A DNA stretch of 47,500 nucleotides from Chromera velia (Eukaryota > Sar > Chromeraceae). Below, one piece after another: positions 19,909 through 32,493 of the stretch. The stretch is taken from positions 1-47,500 of the forward strand of contig JAHBMJ010000253.1 of the NCBI GenBank assembly GCA_018398765.1, read 5' to 3'. The notes under the pieces are model-generated. The model was not told the DNA's origin. It ran no database searches and saw only the letters and a list, made by a program, of their open reading frames with translations. The position numbers were made by a program, and so were the translations under genes. Numbering within the stretch: position 1 is the stretch's first letter; the number at the start of each line of letters is the position of its first letter.

Positions 19909-21948
19909 CTGCAACTTCCATTGAAGCACAGCGATATGCAAAGAGACGATCACGCTTTGTCAAGCCCCGTCGAGACAAACGAGAAAGACAATGCAGCCTT
20001 TGCAGAATTGAAGAAGAACATGGAAAGTAGACGTCAAAAGACCACAGGAGCGCTGTCACAGCGTGAACCAGGGACCACACAAGCGAAACAGGCCACTCGG
20101 ACGTAAAGCAGAAAGAAGCTGGGTGGACGAAGAGAGGAAGACAAAACAAGAGAGAGAGAGAGAGAGATCACGGGGTGTGTCCGTTCCCCCTTCGTTCCCA
20201 GGACCCGCCCTTGACCTTGATGACGTTGCTCTTCCTCTACGAAGACGCGGATTGATCATTGCCTTTTGCACGCATGCAGGTGGACAGGCTAATCAACAGA
20301 AGAGAAGCAGACTGACGGACGCATTTTTGTCTGATCTCCTTGGCAGACTTCACTTTCAGAGCGCACTCCTTTGCTGTGGCCACGCATCGAGCCTCCAGAG
20401 TTCGAAGGCGCTTGCTCTCCTGTGCGAAGCATCTGAAGGAAGGAGGGGAAAGCACAGAAGAAGAGAAGTAGAGGGAGAGGGCGGAAGGTGCAGAGGAATC
20501 AGACACGAAAAAGCAACTTGTTGTTCGATCGTCAGTCTCTCTTCATGCGCACGTGCTTGTTCTTTGCGTACGGTCAGCTTTATGCTTTCCACCTCTCAGA
20601 CTCTTCTGCCTCTTCTGTGTGCTCCCTCGCTCAGTCTGCCTGCTCATCTTCAAATGCACACAGTTCACTCACTGCCTGACTGACGCAGAGATGCGGTGTA
20701 AAGCCCTCTCCTCGAGAGCTTTTGCGTGTTGCCTGAGGCACTGCAGGCCCCTCTGCTCTGCAAGGGCTTGTCTGTCTGCGCGGTCGCGCAATCTGGACTC
20801 CTGCAAGAAAGAGGAAGAAAAAAAGGACGGAACGCAAAGTTGGAAGTCAAATGTGCATTTTGTATTCTGCACGCACACATGTCGAAGCAAGTCGGCGGAA
20901 TGCCATCTGAGTATCCGAGACGAGACTGCTGGCTGAGGGAAGACCCACCCATCAAACAAGGGGCCAAGGACAAGGGAGGCAGGAGCGGGGGGGAAGGGAC
21001 AACAAAGCGCAGGACCACACCGGATCGGTCGGATGGATCCCTGGCTTCCCTGGCTTCAGCGTCGGTTTTTTGGTTTTGGGATCTGCAATTTCGCTTTCCC
21101 CTCTGATCGTGACAAAAAACAACCTTTTCTCTGCGTCATCTCATCGGCTTTCATTTTGTATGCAGAGTACCTCAGCGCTTTCCCTTCAATCCTCTGACTT
21201 GACCTGTTCGAGTTCTAATTCTTACATGGAAACCAGGGGTGCTGTCATTCTGAGGGCACCTACTATGAAGTGAGATAGAAAATGAACGGCCTGCCTGTCT
21301 GTGTCTCTCTCTGACCTGCTCGTCGAGGTCTCTCGACTTTTTTTGGAGGAGGACTCTTATCTGCAGGAACACGGACACACGCAGGGGGTCCGGGGGGCAA
21401 GGGCTCGAGGGGATCGATAGAAGGACGTCTGATGAACAGAGAAAGAAGACAAGACGGTAAAAAGTAAGCAAGGAAAAGCGAGAAAAAATTGTACTTCTGC
21501 GACCTGTAGAAAGAAATGGGAAGAAACCGTTGGCGCACAATGGAACAAGGATCCTCCCAGATCCCTCTCGTTCTCCAACCTGCCGAGATAAACACAGACA
21601 GGTAGACAGACAAACACACAGACAGCCAGTGCAACACACTGGGCACAGACCAACACACAAAGTGACAGAGCGACAGTGGAACACAGAAAAGGCAAGGGGA
21701 TGTCGAGTTGGAGGGGAGAGCATCACACAGACCTCCTCGAGTTCTTCCGAGATGAACTGACTCAGAGGAGGGGGGCCTCCTCCGCCTACGCCTCCAACTG
21801 CCGAGCTAAGTCTGTCTTCGTCCTCTCCCCCTTCCACCTCTTCCTCTTCTTCCTCCATTGCTGTACAAACAAAAGCGTCCTCGTTCGATGGATATTGGTG
21901 GACAGTGTGTGCTCTAGAGCCGAGTGTGTCTGAAGGTCTGGATGTCAT
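17059..21948 (-). CDS. Coiled-coil protein with a long disordered C-terminal region
   Basis: Exons, in transcript order: 21733-21948 (ATG at 21948), 21316-21360, 20673-20800, 20354-20432, 19764-19824 and 17059-19508. All five introns are GT-AG and every phase matches, giving 992 codons before the stop. Residues 1-65 are acidic and Gly/Pro-rich. About 66-260 is strongly heptad-like with many Glu, Arg, Leu and Gln (for example EEEVTDLKAEVARLRRERDK), so a long coiled coil. From about 260 to the end the chain is Ser/Pro/Gln-rich and low complexity, hence probably disordered, closing with a short helical patch RLRQVCERLRSRRG. No catalytic domain. This shape is common in cytoskeletal, centrosomal or scaffold proteins, but no family is recognised. 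A possible extra exon lies at 20507-20592. It faces the PLAC8 gene head to head, 847 bp apart. Confidence 0.8.
19842..19908. repeat. (AC)n-(AG)n microsatellite in an intron
   Basis: Uninterrupted AC run followed by an AG run, within the intron directly upstream (transcript sense) of the coiled-coil exon at 19764-19824. On the transcript strand this is a CT/GT tract ending near the acceptor, so it may form part of the polypyrimidine tract. Confidence 0.9.
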
Positions 21949-22795
21949 GATGATCAATCAGGACAACATTGAGGTTCTGTCAAATGCCCGTACTTCCAAC
22001 TCTGAAAGGAGGACGGGCACACACTTTGTCAGGGAGCAATCCAGGAGGACTTGCGCTGGAACTGGACCCCGATGTACTCCCAAGATTCAATGCAAAGCCC
22101 AGCAGAAGAGTACAAATGGCGAACGGGTGTGCACCGTCTACGTTGAATGCTGCACAGCCACCGAAATTGAAGGAGACGGTACGTGTCGCATGCAGATCAC
22201 GGCAGTCACACAATCAATGCGATCGACAAAAAGGCTCTCTCTAGTGTGTACATTTGACTGCAGACTGTCGAACAAGGCCTGTTAACTGTGCAGCATCAGG
22301 TTTAATATGTACATACATACCCGTAATTGTCTGACATGACACTGAGACTAAGTTCAAACATTTCACAAACGGTGTCAGCAATCGATCGAACGCACACATG
22401 CAAGCGCGGAGAGCTAGCCATATATGCATTCCGCGCGCGCGCGTGCATGCGCTCTGCGCCATCTCTGCGCCGGGATGCGCCGGGTCCATGCCGGGATATG
22501 CCGGGTCCTGCATATGTCCTGCATGTATGGAAGTGTATATCTTTGACGTTCTGAGTCCAGTCTTGTAAGACTTGTCTTCCACGCTTCCCCAAACTGGTGC
22601 CAGTTTAACGACAGTCACTGCTCACATGTAACTGAAAGCAAAAGTTGTAGTTCGAACTCATTTCTTTGGATTTTGATTGTGTCGATCACGCGAGAGTAAG
22701 CTGAAGGAGCAGAGGAGACGCCAACTGTTGCCTGATTGGCTGATACTTCCATTCAGTGACGTCCCGGGACCTCGGCTTTCTTGAACGACACCAGG
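21949..22795. promoter_or_regulatory. Spacer between two divergent genes
   Basis: 847 bp separate the start codons of the minus-strand coiled-coil gene and the plus-strand PLAC8 gene. Near the PLAC8 start are an inverted CCAAT box (ATTGG, 22735-22739) and a CRE-like half site (GTGACGTC, 22756-22763). Around 22430-22515 lie an alternating CGCG run and a small tandem of ATGCCGGG words. No small gene is convincing. Shared promoter use is inferred from position. Confidence 0.4.
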
Positions 22796-23252
22796 ATGAA
22801 GGGCACTTCGGTGAGTGAGACTCCAAAACTGGTTGCAGCCAAAGCGCTGTGACTCCCTTGTCCAGGAGGAAGTGTCAGTATTCGATCCACTGATTTCACT
22901 TCTCTTCCCTTCTGTGTCGCTTGCAGGAACTTCGTCCCTGGTCTTCGGGTCAGTCCGCTCTTTTTTTCTGCTGAGGCCTCTTTTTGGACTTTTCTTGAAT
23001 GAAGGGAACATTGGGGGAAGTTCACACGGACGTGCTTTCAATTCGTCATTCAGAAAGGGAAGCGCGCAATGGAACACCTTTGTACCTCTTGGCTGTTCAA
23101 CCTTGCCCTCACGTATGTGCATTTGTTTTTTTGCATGTTTGGCAAAATTTTTGTCTCTGTATCTGGGCCATCCGCCTTTCTATCGTCTCTCCAGGACGCC
23201 CTGCCCACTTCCCTTCTCGCCCCACTTGTTTAGATGCGTCCGTAAGTCTCTG

Positions 23253-23288
<36 letters not shown>

Positions 23289-24565
23289 AAAGAGAGAATG
23301 TGTGTCTGTCTGCAGGCTTCTGTGACTGTTTCAGTGACTGCAACAGTTGCCTGATGGGGACGTTCTGTTGCTGTCAGGTGATCGGGGAGATGGGAAAGAA
23401 GATGAACGTCGACTACAACCTCGGGTGCTGGGGTGAGTCGGGTGCATGGTTGGTTGATCAACAGATAGATGCACAGGCCAAGCTTGACTCCTTTCTTCTT
23501 TTCTTTTCCGGACCGAATCAATTGGAATCAGTGGTGGGTGTTGGCATTCCTGGAAACATCCAATCCACCTACATGCATGTGCGACAAAAACAGATGTGTC
23601 CCTCTTTCGTGTGAATGCAAAATGACAAAATATGGTGGCCACTGCTGTTCTGAATGATCCCACGTGGCCTCTCTTATTTTTTTTACTTTGCGGAAGAAGA
23701 GCATGAACTGGAAGTGAGAAGAGTGGCGGTGTCAGGTCCCGTTGTTGATTGGACGTGGGGGGTCCATAGATTTTCCTTGCAGCATTTGACGTGGAGTGAG
23801 AAAGAGAGAATGACCTTGGAGCTGCGTCTGCATGCCTGGAATGCCAAAACAATTAACGAATTCGTTCAAAAGATGACCTTGCTGATGGCAAAGAAACCTA
23901 GGAGGTCCCATCTGAAAAATGAAGAGAGGATGAAGCGAACGATCCTCTGCAAGTGGTGATTTCTTTCTTGTACTCTTTTCTTCTCTTTGCAGGAGACGTT
24001 GCACTTCTCGTGTGCATTCCAACTGGCCACAACATCCTGCTGACAATGTTCCGGTTGGTCTTTTTCCTTCTTTTCCGTTTCTTGCATTTCCTCTGACAGC
24101 GGGCCATAGTCGGGGCATTCTTTCTGCTCTAATCGATTTCCCCCTGACGGTCTTCCTGTTTTTCTTAAATTCCTTTCCACGTCTCCCAATCCCACACATG
24201 TGATGTGCACATGATCTGCTACTGACCCACACACTTGTACACAATCCGAACCTTTTGACTCGATCGATCGATTCCATTCATAGGTTGTCTTGCTGCCTTT
24301 GATCGATCGATCAATCGATCAGGTACCAATTCCGTGAGGCGTCGGGCATCGAGGGCAACATCCTTTGGGACATCCTCGGAAGCTTCTGCTGCCCCTGCTG
24401 CGTCGCCATTCAGGTCAGGCAGTCAGTGAGTGAGTGAGGGAGGGAGTGAGTGAGTCAGTGAGTGAGTGAGAAGGAAGAAGAGCTGTGGGTCGAGTGCGTG
24501 CAGAAGAGCAATCGCTCCCTTGTCCATCTTTCTCGCTCTTTTCTTCTCCGTCTCTGTCTGTCTTC

Positions 24566-24599
<34 letters not shown>

Positions 24600-25311
24600 G
24601 TTTCTCTCTCTCTCTGTTTCTCTCTCTGTCTCTCTCGCTGCCTCTCTGACAGACGTACACGCACACGCACAAACGCTGGTTCGTCCTTTTTTGCTTGACT
24701 GCTTCGCCAGACTTTGGCTGTAAATCTCTACAGCTCTGCCCGCATGAAAGAAGAATCAGACGGGGGAAGAAGCCTCTTGGCCCCCGTGTGCCATTTTTCC
24801 CGTTAGACGCGTCGTGTTTTCGTCTCTTGCCGTCGCTCTTTTTTCCTCTGTCTCTCACAAAGATATTCACCCCACGCGCACAGACTCTCTCTTGCCTTTC
24901 ACTCCCGTGAGGTGCTTCTTTCGGGAGTTCACGAAGCAGAAGAATTACTGCGGCGGTGTCTGCCCCAGTCGTCTAATCAAGTCTCTGTCTGTCTCTCATA
25001 TTCGCCGTTGAAGAAACCGAATCAATGACGTCAAGGACGAGCCCTGCCCTCTTCCTGATCGATGAAATAAGCCGTTTTGCCTCTTCTTCTGTTGCGCCCT
25101 TGCCTCTCTCTGTTTCTTCTCTTCTTTTCTGTTCTACAGACAGGTCCATTTTAATCGTATCAGATTGATCAATCAATCCTTCTGGTGCCTTTCTTTTTTT
25201 TGCTTGCTCTTGTGTGTGCAGGCCCACAGACAGCTGAAGAACGACGGACTTGTCTCGGCACCCGGCAGCGCTAGCGCTCTTCCTGCACAGCAGCAGATGA
25301 AGACTCAATGA
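22796..25311 (+). CDS. PLAC8-family cysteine-rich protein
   Basis: Six exons: 22796-22810, 22927-22948, 23316-23432, 23993-24053, 24323-24413 and 25222-25311. Phases join exactly and give 131 residues. The first exon is only five codons, ending in a perfect GTGAGT donor. The protein shows the full PLAC8 pattern: W followed by GFCDCFSDCNSCLMG, a cysteine cluster FCCCQ, the hydrophobic segment DVALLVCIP, the FRYQFRE region, and the second cluster SFCCPCCVAIQ followed by AHRQLKND, then a short Gln/Ala tail. The family (plant FW2.2/CNR/PCR proteins, animal PLAC8) comprises small membrane-associated proteins acting in cell-size control or divalent-metal export; which applies here cannot be told. 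The fourth intron (24414-25221) holds GTGA and TC microsatellites and another TGACGTCA at 25026-25033. A weak additional open segment at about 24910-24980 is not needed by the phases. Confidence 0.92.
24416..24650. repeat. GTGA and TC microsatellites in a PLAC8 intron
   Basis: A GTGA/GTCA run directly after the donor (24416-24470) and a TC run with TGTT interruptions (24564-24650), both inside the intron from 24414 to 25221. Confidence 0.9.
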
Positions 25312-25636
25312 AAAGCCAAGAGAGAAAAAAAGAAACAGAACGAATGAACGGGACAGGTGGAAAAGGAGGTTGCATGGATGCTTTTAGTCGGACAAGGGGA
25401 GAGACAACCTGAGAGGGAAGGGAAGGCAGTAAAGCAAAGAGCTTGTATGTACGTGTCACTTTTTTTCGTGAACTGGCGCTCTCAGTTTCTCTTCTTCAGA
25501 GAAACAAGGAGAACGAAAAACTTGTGCCCGTCTTCCGCTCTCTGTCTCTCATTCCACTCCCCTAGTCTCATGGTCTCCCTGCATGACGAGAAACATCCAT
25601 CCATAAATCCATACGGGGCGATACCGAGGCAGATCA

Positions 25637-25642
25637 AATAAA
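25637..25642 (+). terminator. Probable poly(A) signal of the PLAC8 gene
   Basis: AATAAA about 326 bases after the stop codon, the first good match downstream. Confidence 0.45.
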
Positions 25643-26440
25643 CACATCCCATGCCACGAGCACATGATCCGCTTTGCAATTTCTTGCTTCCAGGCGGCCT
25701 TTCTCATCCTGCCATCCTCAAAAGAGAAGAGAAATTAAAACAAACAAAAAAGAGACGGACCAGATACAAAGGGACGAAATACAGAGCGCAAGTTTGTCTT
25801 GCGATTTGCCTATCTTCTTTCTCACTTGCGTTGTTTCTTGCTTTCCTCCAAGGAAACAAAGTTTGAAAGACGACAGGCGGACTTGAATTCATGTGAATGA
25901 CAGGCTTTGACAGCCTCGTTTTTTTGTTTTTGGAACTCTTTTCGGTGCGCTTGTTGACCACTACGTTTCAACAGCCTTGCAACAAGAAGAGACAGCCAAG
26001 GCCTAGGCCAAGGCCAGAGATACAACAACAACATCCCGCAACCTAGCGCAAAACATACATCATGCAGTTATTACATTTGATGGCTGATTTCACTTAGAAT
26101 TTTATTAGTAGTATTTGGCCCGCCGCCCTCGAGCTCTAATATAACCTCTACAAAGCCTTTACAAAGTTATAAAACGTTAGTTGTCATATTACAACTAGCA
26201 CTAGAATTAGCATTACAAACAAGTTTTTATTAGGCCAGTTTTTAAGCAATATCGAGAAACTTTAAACATAATGGCTTTACAACTTAAATACTGCAAATAA
26301 TCGAGTCAAATTTTTTTTTAACCGTAAATTTAAAATTAAACGTCAGCTAATCTGGTCGGTAACTATATAACTAGATACTATAGTACATGAATTATTTTTT
26401 TAAAGAAAAAAATCTCTCCAAATACATCATTTCTAGAATC
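25643..26440. other. Spacer, no gene seen
   Basis: Becomes AT-rich after 26040. Frames visible in it are short, without family features. Confidence 0.5.
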
Positions 26441-26450
26441 TAGCTTTTAT

Positions 26451-27496
26451 ACCGTCCACATAAGGGTTACGATGGGGGTCTGTGAGGAAATTACGGATTA
26501 CAACTCTTTTCATTACGGTTTTTCCGTAACTTGGCGCCTTCGGCACCAGTTTTTTTTAATGGAAAAACCATAATTCGGGCGTTGTGGGGCCAACATGGGG
26601 CCCCGGCATAGAAATCTCGCACAGTTCTTCATGTAGTGAGCATCTTGTATACGTACAATTCAATTATTCAATCATATGCATGCATGCTTGTACAAACGAA
26701 TGATTGCATTGAATCCAAGACCGGTAAGCCAAAGGAGCCAATTAACTATTGCTAACCGATGAAATGCGATCTTGTTAAGCTGCTGTTAATCTTTTGACAT
26801 AGGAATCACCGTGACGAGCATACATGCTTTCAGACAGAGAAAGCATGCTGGAGACGGAGATAGATGGGGGAAGCATACTTGTGCTTGCCTGTGCCTGATT
26901 GTGCCTGCCTGTTCTTGCCTGTGGCTGTGTCTGCATGCCTGACTGCCTGTCAGGCCTTGCCTGACAAAATGACTCTTTGCAAAGGTCAGGAGGGGTGAAT
27001 GAATGAATGAATGAATGAATGGATAGGTAGATGGATGGATGGATGGATGGATGGATAGATGGATGGATGGATGGATGGATAACGAGGAAGGGCAAAGGAA
27101 GGCTAGTAAAAGATAAGGCAAAAGCCAAAGTCGGTAGTTAAAAAGACCACAATTAGTTAATGGAAGGGAAGGGGATAGAAAAGGCTTGTAAGGTTGACTT
27201 TTTATATTATTTTGTCAAACTTTTGAATTTTTTTGAATGTAAAGGTAGCTATGGACATCTGTGGACATCGAAAAGCAAGTTTTGAACAGATTAAATTTAG
27301 TTTTTTTCCTAGTAGACTATTACTAGTGATATTTGTAACTGAATAATTGTATATAAGGCTATTATTAGCGGGTTACGTTACTGTTTTTCCATAATCTACC
27401 ATTTTAAACCTTCAGTTACTAAAAAACCGTAACCCGGCGGCCTAACGGCCGCCTCATTACTATTCTTTAACGGTTACTCTTATATAGACAGTGTAC
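26451..27496. mobile_element. Mutator-like TIR element, copy 3
   Basis: Left end ACCGTCCACATAAGGGTTAC and inward-read right end ACACTGTCTATATAAGAGTAAC match at about 16 of 23 positions. Flanks TAGCTTTTAT (26441-26450) and CAGCTTTTAT (27497-27506) form a 10-bp direct repeat with one mismatch. The right-hand end resembles the ends of the element at 9871 (ACTG then GAGTAAC). It contains GC hairpins near both ends (26533-26547 and 27436-27453) and the tetranucleotide repeat at 26997-27080. No transposase is present. Confidence 0.6.
26997..27080. repeat. GAAT/GGAT tetranucleotide microsatellite
   Basis: GAAT units change into GGAT/AGAT units without interruption. It lies inside the TIR element at 26451-27496. 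Confidence 0.95.
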
Positions 27497-27506
27497 CAGC
27501 TTTTAT

Positions 27507-27882
27507 GATTTATCTTAGGATTTGTTACTGGTAGCTAGATGTGACAGACTTCATGTTTCTAGTAATGCTTTAGTATATATCAATATTCGTCTAGATTAAT
27601 TTTAATTTTTAAGTTTTGGCTTTGACGCAGGCTGATCGAGGCGCTCAGTTCTTTAAATCTCGGAATCAGCTCTTTACTAGCCCTAGTACTAGCCTATAGA
27701 CCTTTCTATAGCTAGACCTATACACCAAGATAATATACTAGATAATATACTGAAAATATTCATGAATTGATAAATGAATGAATGAATGAATGAATAAATG
27801 AATGAATGAATTAATACAGTTTATCATGTGCAATTAAACAGCTTGAAGCAAGTCCTTCACATATACATAAAAGTACTACTTT
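27507..27882. other. Spacer with a GAAT microsatellite
   Basis: GAAT/AAAT units at about 27772-27812. No gene. Convergent boundary between the PLAC8 and NHL genes. Confidence 0.6.
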
Positions 27883-30800
27883 TCACCTGCGCCCCTTGCT
27901 TTGGCTTCTTTCGATTTTGTCAGATCGAGAACCTCCCATGGCAAGTGGGGGAGGCACTGCTGACGCGGTCGTCCCTCCTGCCAGTGCCTCCCCGACTCGC
28001 CGAGAGAATTGATCTTTGTCGGCAAAGGCCACAGAGACCAGAGTCTCATGGGCGACCAGAATTCCCTGGTGCTCTTTCCACTCTTCATCATTATCTCTTG
28101 TTGATAGCAGCGCCCTGCTACCACTTCGCACCATCGTGTGTTGCCGTCCTCCTGGAGGTGCAGCTTCTCCAAATATACCTGCAAAGAGAGAGCAAACAAG
28201 CTTAACGTACCGAGAATACAAGGTCAGTCGCTCTATACGAAAACATATTTATGTGCAGACATGTACACAACAAGACACATCCGAACATTGGAAGTACATG
28301 TTGGCAATTTGAAAGCATCCTGGCGGAGCGAACGAGCATGGCAGAAGGTGGAGAGAGAGGCAGGGGCGTAGATATAAAAAGTGGAGGTAGCGAGAAAACG
28401 ACACGCAAAAAAGGGCTGCTTGTGTTGCACTATAGCCTCCCCCTCAAACTTTCTGTTTGCTTCTGACCATCGGGCTGTATGGCCCGTGCGTGTTTCATTG
28501 CTTTTGCGCTGTCGATTTCTTTCCCGACTCTGCTGAAGACAAGTTCCCCCAAGGGAACAAACGAAAGAAAACGACAGTTTCCCTGCAGGTAACATCAAAA
28601 GCACACAATGCACGATGAAATGAGCTTCAAACGAGACAAAAACGCGTCCACAGAGACTGAAGAAGCGTTCGAGCGTGCGTTTGAAAGAAGGGAAAAGGAG
28701 GACGAAGCATACAGTCCTCTTGAAGCTCTAGCGCAACAGTATGCATGATCACCTTTCCTTTTCTTAAACAACAGCGAAACTAGACCCCCTCCTTCACTTA
28801 CAAAAGCACCCCTAGTTTGAAATTCGGAATTCTCAGCCACTCATTACCATGCTGACTTCCTCAATTTTGCAGTCGGTTGTCTATGTATTCACCCATGCTC
28901 TCATGCAGGTATGCATTGTTTCTTTCACTGACCAGCGACTCTGAAAACAGAAGCTCCCAGCGATCCAGAAAGTCCGCCCGTTTGTCAGAAATCCCACAGA
29001 TTACCTGCATGCACCAAAAGAAAGAAAACAAAAATCTTCCTTCTTCCTTAAATCACTTGAATGTGTTCACCCCATCCGCAAAAGCATTTGGCAGCCTGGC
29101 CAGCACGCGACCACTCAAATCTCCATGTAGGCTCACACGACGAGGAATGAAGACGCAAAGCGGCACTGTTAGGACATTTCAGCAAGAAGTGTTTGCCCAG
29201 AATAATTTCAGGCCCAAACTTTCGGACGATTTTAACTTTTACAACAATCAAAAAGGATTGATACAAAAAAATGTAATCAAAAGATGAAAGTCTGCTTACC
29301 AACCTCGCACTTTCTCTCCCCTCCCTTTCGCCCCATCTGCACGCGCCAGACAACAGCAGACGGCGGATCGCTTACGAAAAGCCACTCCCCCTTGCAATCG
29401 CAAGCTACACCAAGAGGGACCGAAAGCCGGACTTCGCTTGCGTTGCCCACGCCAGGAACAGATGTTTCGTTTCGCTTTACGGGACCAGCATTTCTCTGCA
29501 GCGGACTTCGACCGGATCCCATAATCGTCTCAATGGGCGTCTCCCGGTCTCTCATCATTGTGCCCGTCTCCTTCTCTGTGTACAAACGGACACTGCGCAC
29601 CTGCCCCCTGTCACTCTCTGCGAACACCAGCTGCACCGCATCTGCACGTCCATCGAGTCACAGAGGTCTCAGAGGTCCCGGAGACGCATGAGGAAGATGT
29701 AATGGATACACACACACATATATGAAATATGGGAGGCACGCACGCCAAAAGGTCCACGGAGAAAAGGATACGTAGTCAGAAGACAGAAAAAGATGCTGAC
29801 ATCACATACACACACACACACACACACACACGCTCCTTTCTCTGTCTGCTTCGTTGACCTTTTCCATTTTCCACCACGCAGAGCTGCTGCGGCCTTCCGA
29901 GAAGTTCTTCTTGGTCTCGTTCTTTTTCCTTTTTGTCCTTCCCCTCCATCCTCTGGGACCCTCTCAGCCAGCTCAAGTCCTGATTGTCCTCTTCCCCACG
30001 AATTTCTTCAGCCTGCACGCAGGGGAGTGACGAAGGCCAAACCATCATCATGGATCTCTCGCAGAACGAAGCCGTTGTGACTTCATCGATCATTCTTGCA
30101 CTTCCAGAAATAGAAACACAAAGGAACCATTCAAACAAACACACATTTACACAAAGATATTCAGATGAGGACGTAGTCCAACCTTCCTGAAGACGGAGAG
30201 GAGCTGAATACACCAACAACTAAAAGAAAGAGACGGGAAAATGTTCTGCGGGACTGACCGCCCGTCCCGGCACTCCAGCAACAACGACGCACTCCAGCTC
30301 TCCCTCCCCCTTTCTCCTCAGAAGAAGACGGATGCAGTGATTTCCTGTGTCTGCACACGTACGGACATACGCACAATGAAAATGAGGACAAGCTAGACAT
30401 AGCGGAGAAGCACTGATGGTATCCCTGTGGTTTTCTCCACTCAAATGAAAGAAGAAAAACGTGAGGACTCCCCCTTGCTTATGCAATAACAGCAACCGTT
30501 CTCTGGATAGATGTTGATCCATGCATTCTGCGGGGACACCCTGGCACGAACGTCACGCCATTCGATACTGAATCACACAGGCTTTCACAGTGACACGCTT
30601 TCACCGCACAATGCACCAACACCCTCATTCATACAGAGCAGCCACCCCCACTTGATCCCCTCCTCCCCATGCACCCATGCACCCACCCACCCGATATGTA
30701 CACATTCCCGAAACGATCCAGAGCAACAGAGGAGGGGGAACGGAGACGAACCTGCATGAGCGAATTAATGAAAAAAGAAATGAAGTCGATCACGGGCATG

Positions 30801-32125
30801 AACTGAGGAAGGAAGGAAGAGACAGAAAAGAGGCCTTCTTTTCAAAGCGTGGAGAGAGACTGCATGAAAATCTCTCTCTCTCTCTCTCTCTCTGGTCATG
30901 CTCTCGGTCCAAGCAGCCAGTTCGTTCTCTTCTCATCAATCACGGCTCACTAGTGGATTCGACAGCAACCCAACCCAGCGCATTCTCTTCTTCTCGGATG
31001 AGGAAAGTCCTTCGGGTTTCTTCTCTTCTCTTCCAGCCTCTGGAAGTGTGCCTGCCCGAAATTGTTTTTGGGAATCAAAGGAGGCGACCTCTGATTTGAA
31101 TGTGTCTCTTCAACTGCCAGACTCATGTGAACATTGACGGATTCAAACATTCATGGTCTCCCCAAGTGAAAGAAAGACTCAAGTTCTGCCTGACTGGCTG
31201 ACCTCTTCAGGTGCGACGCCCCTTCTGCCGTCCCCCCCACACTCATCCGCTCTCTCGGACGAGGTCGTCACCCGTCTTCTTCCCCCTCTGAACACACAAA
31301 ACACTCTGCCCTCTTTGCTGAAGTCTAATCTTCCAAAACGGGACCCTCCGTTTCTCTTCGCCTCTTGGAATCTTGAAAGAGTGAGAATCTTCACAGAGTC
31401 ATTGCCTGCACACATTTTTGGGTCACAAGCTTTCCAACTGAAAAATCAGACATTGCAGGTCCATCAGCACTTTTACAGAGTCACATCCTTTCGACTTCCT
31501 TCCTTCATGGTCGAAAAGCATCCGATGAAGTTAAACCTTGTTTTACGCACACATCCCTGATAAATGACTCTGGAGTACGGATCTTCTGGACCAGTGTGGC
31601 TTGTTGAAAATATGCCTCACACCTTCAATAAAAGGATTTCCACGATTCCACCGAAGACCCGTTTGAGCCTTTCCCCCATGCATTGAGTTCCCCACCAGAG
31701 TCACAGATCCAGAGCCTTGTCCCACAGGGCGACAGGGCGATTCCCTTCGGAGAATTCAGAAGACTGCAGGAGGCAGAACAAGACGTCTGCCCGTCTCCTG
31801 CCGACACGTCTCCAGGCAGGCCGTTACCCTGTCCCGCCAGTCTCCGAATCTTTCCCCTGTCGTCTAAGTGGAGAATCGCGTGGTTGCAGCAGTCAGACAC
31901 GAAGGCACCCCCACAACCGTCGCTAACTGCCTGGTAGGGCTGTCTCATCTCACACGCCTTTGCGGAACCCGAGTGAGGAGGAGCACCTGAACAAATCACC
32001 ACATCATGATTGTGTGTCTACGATCCTCTGGCGAGAGTACATCTTTCCGTAAGAGCATGCATAAGTGCACTGATTACATGGCGATGCTGTTTTTGTTGAG
32101 ATAACTGGACAGGAGGAAGCTTCCT

Positions 32126-32165
<40 letters not shown>

Positions 32166-32459
32166 CACGGAGCCTCTGCCCAGCTCGTTTACAGAGCAAT
32201 CACTTCTCCAATCGATCCTCTATATCTCCCTGTTCTTCCATTTCTTCGCCTCATCTGCTCATCCAATCAAATTTTGAAAAACAAAAGAGAAGAAAGTCGT
32301 CCTAGTGACCCATACCATCACTGCAATCGTCACTGTCTTTTTCGTGTCAACTTTCACCCTCATGCCCGTGTTGTTTTATCAAGACGATTGAGAAAGCTGA
32401 GAGACATGCAGAAAGAAGAGCAAAAAGGCATGCCCGAAAGACATACAAGAAAAAAGGGA

Positions 32460-32493
<34 letters not shown>

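Noticed and set aside
21300-21580. Extra exon of the coiled-coil gene beginning after the acceptor-like site at 21580
   Set aside because: No usable donor in a coding phase was found, and skipping it joins two heptad-like exons in phase.
29776-30219. Longer version of the NHL exon at 29859-30012, starting near 30100
   Set aside because: The upstream part reads GSARMIDEVTTASF, which faintly resembles an NHL linker, but no acceptor joins it in phase with the preceding exon, whereas the acceptor at 30013 does.
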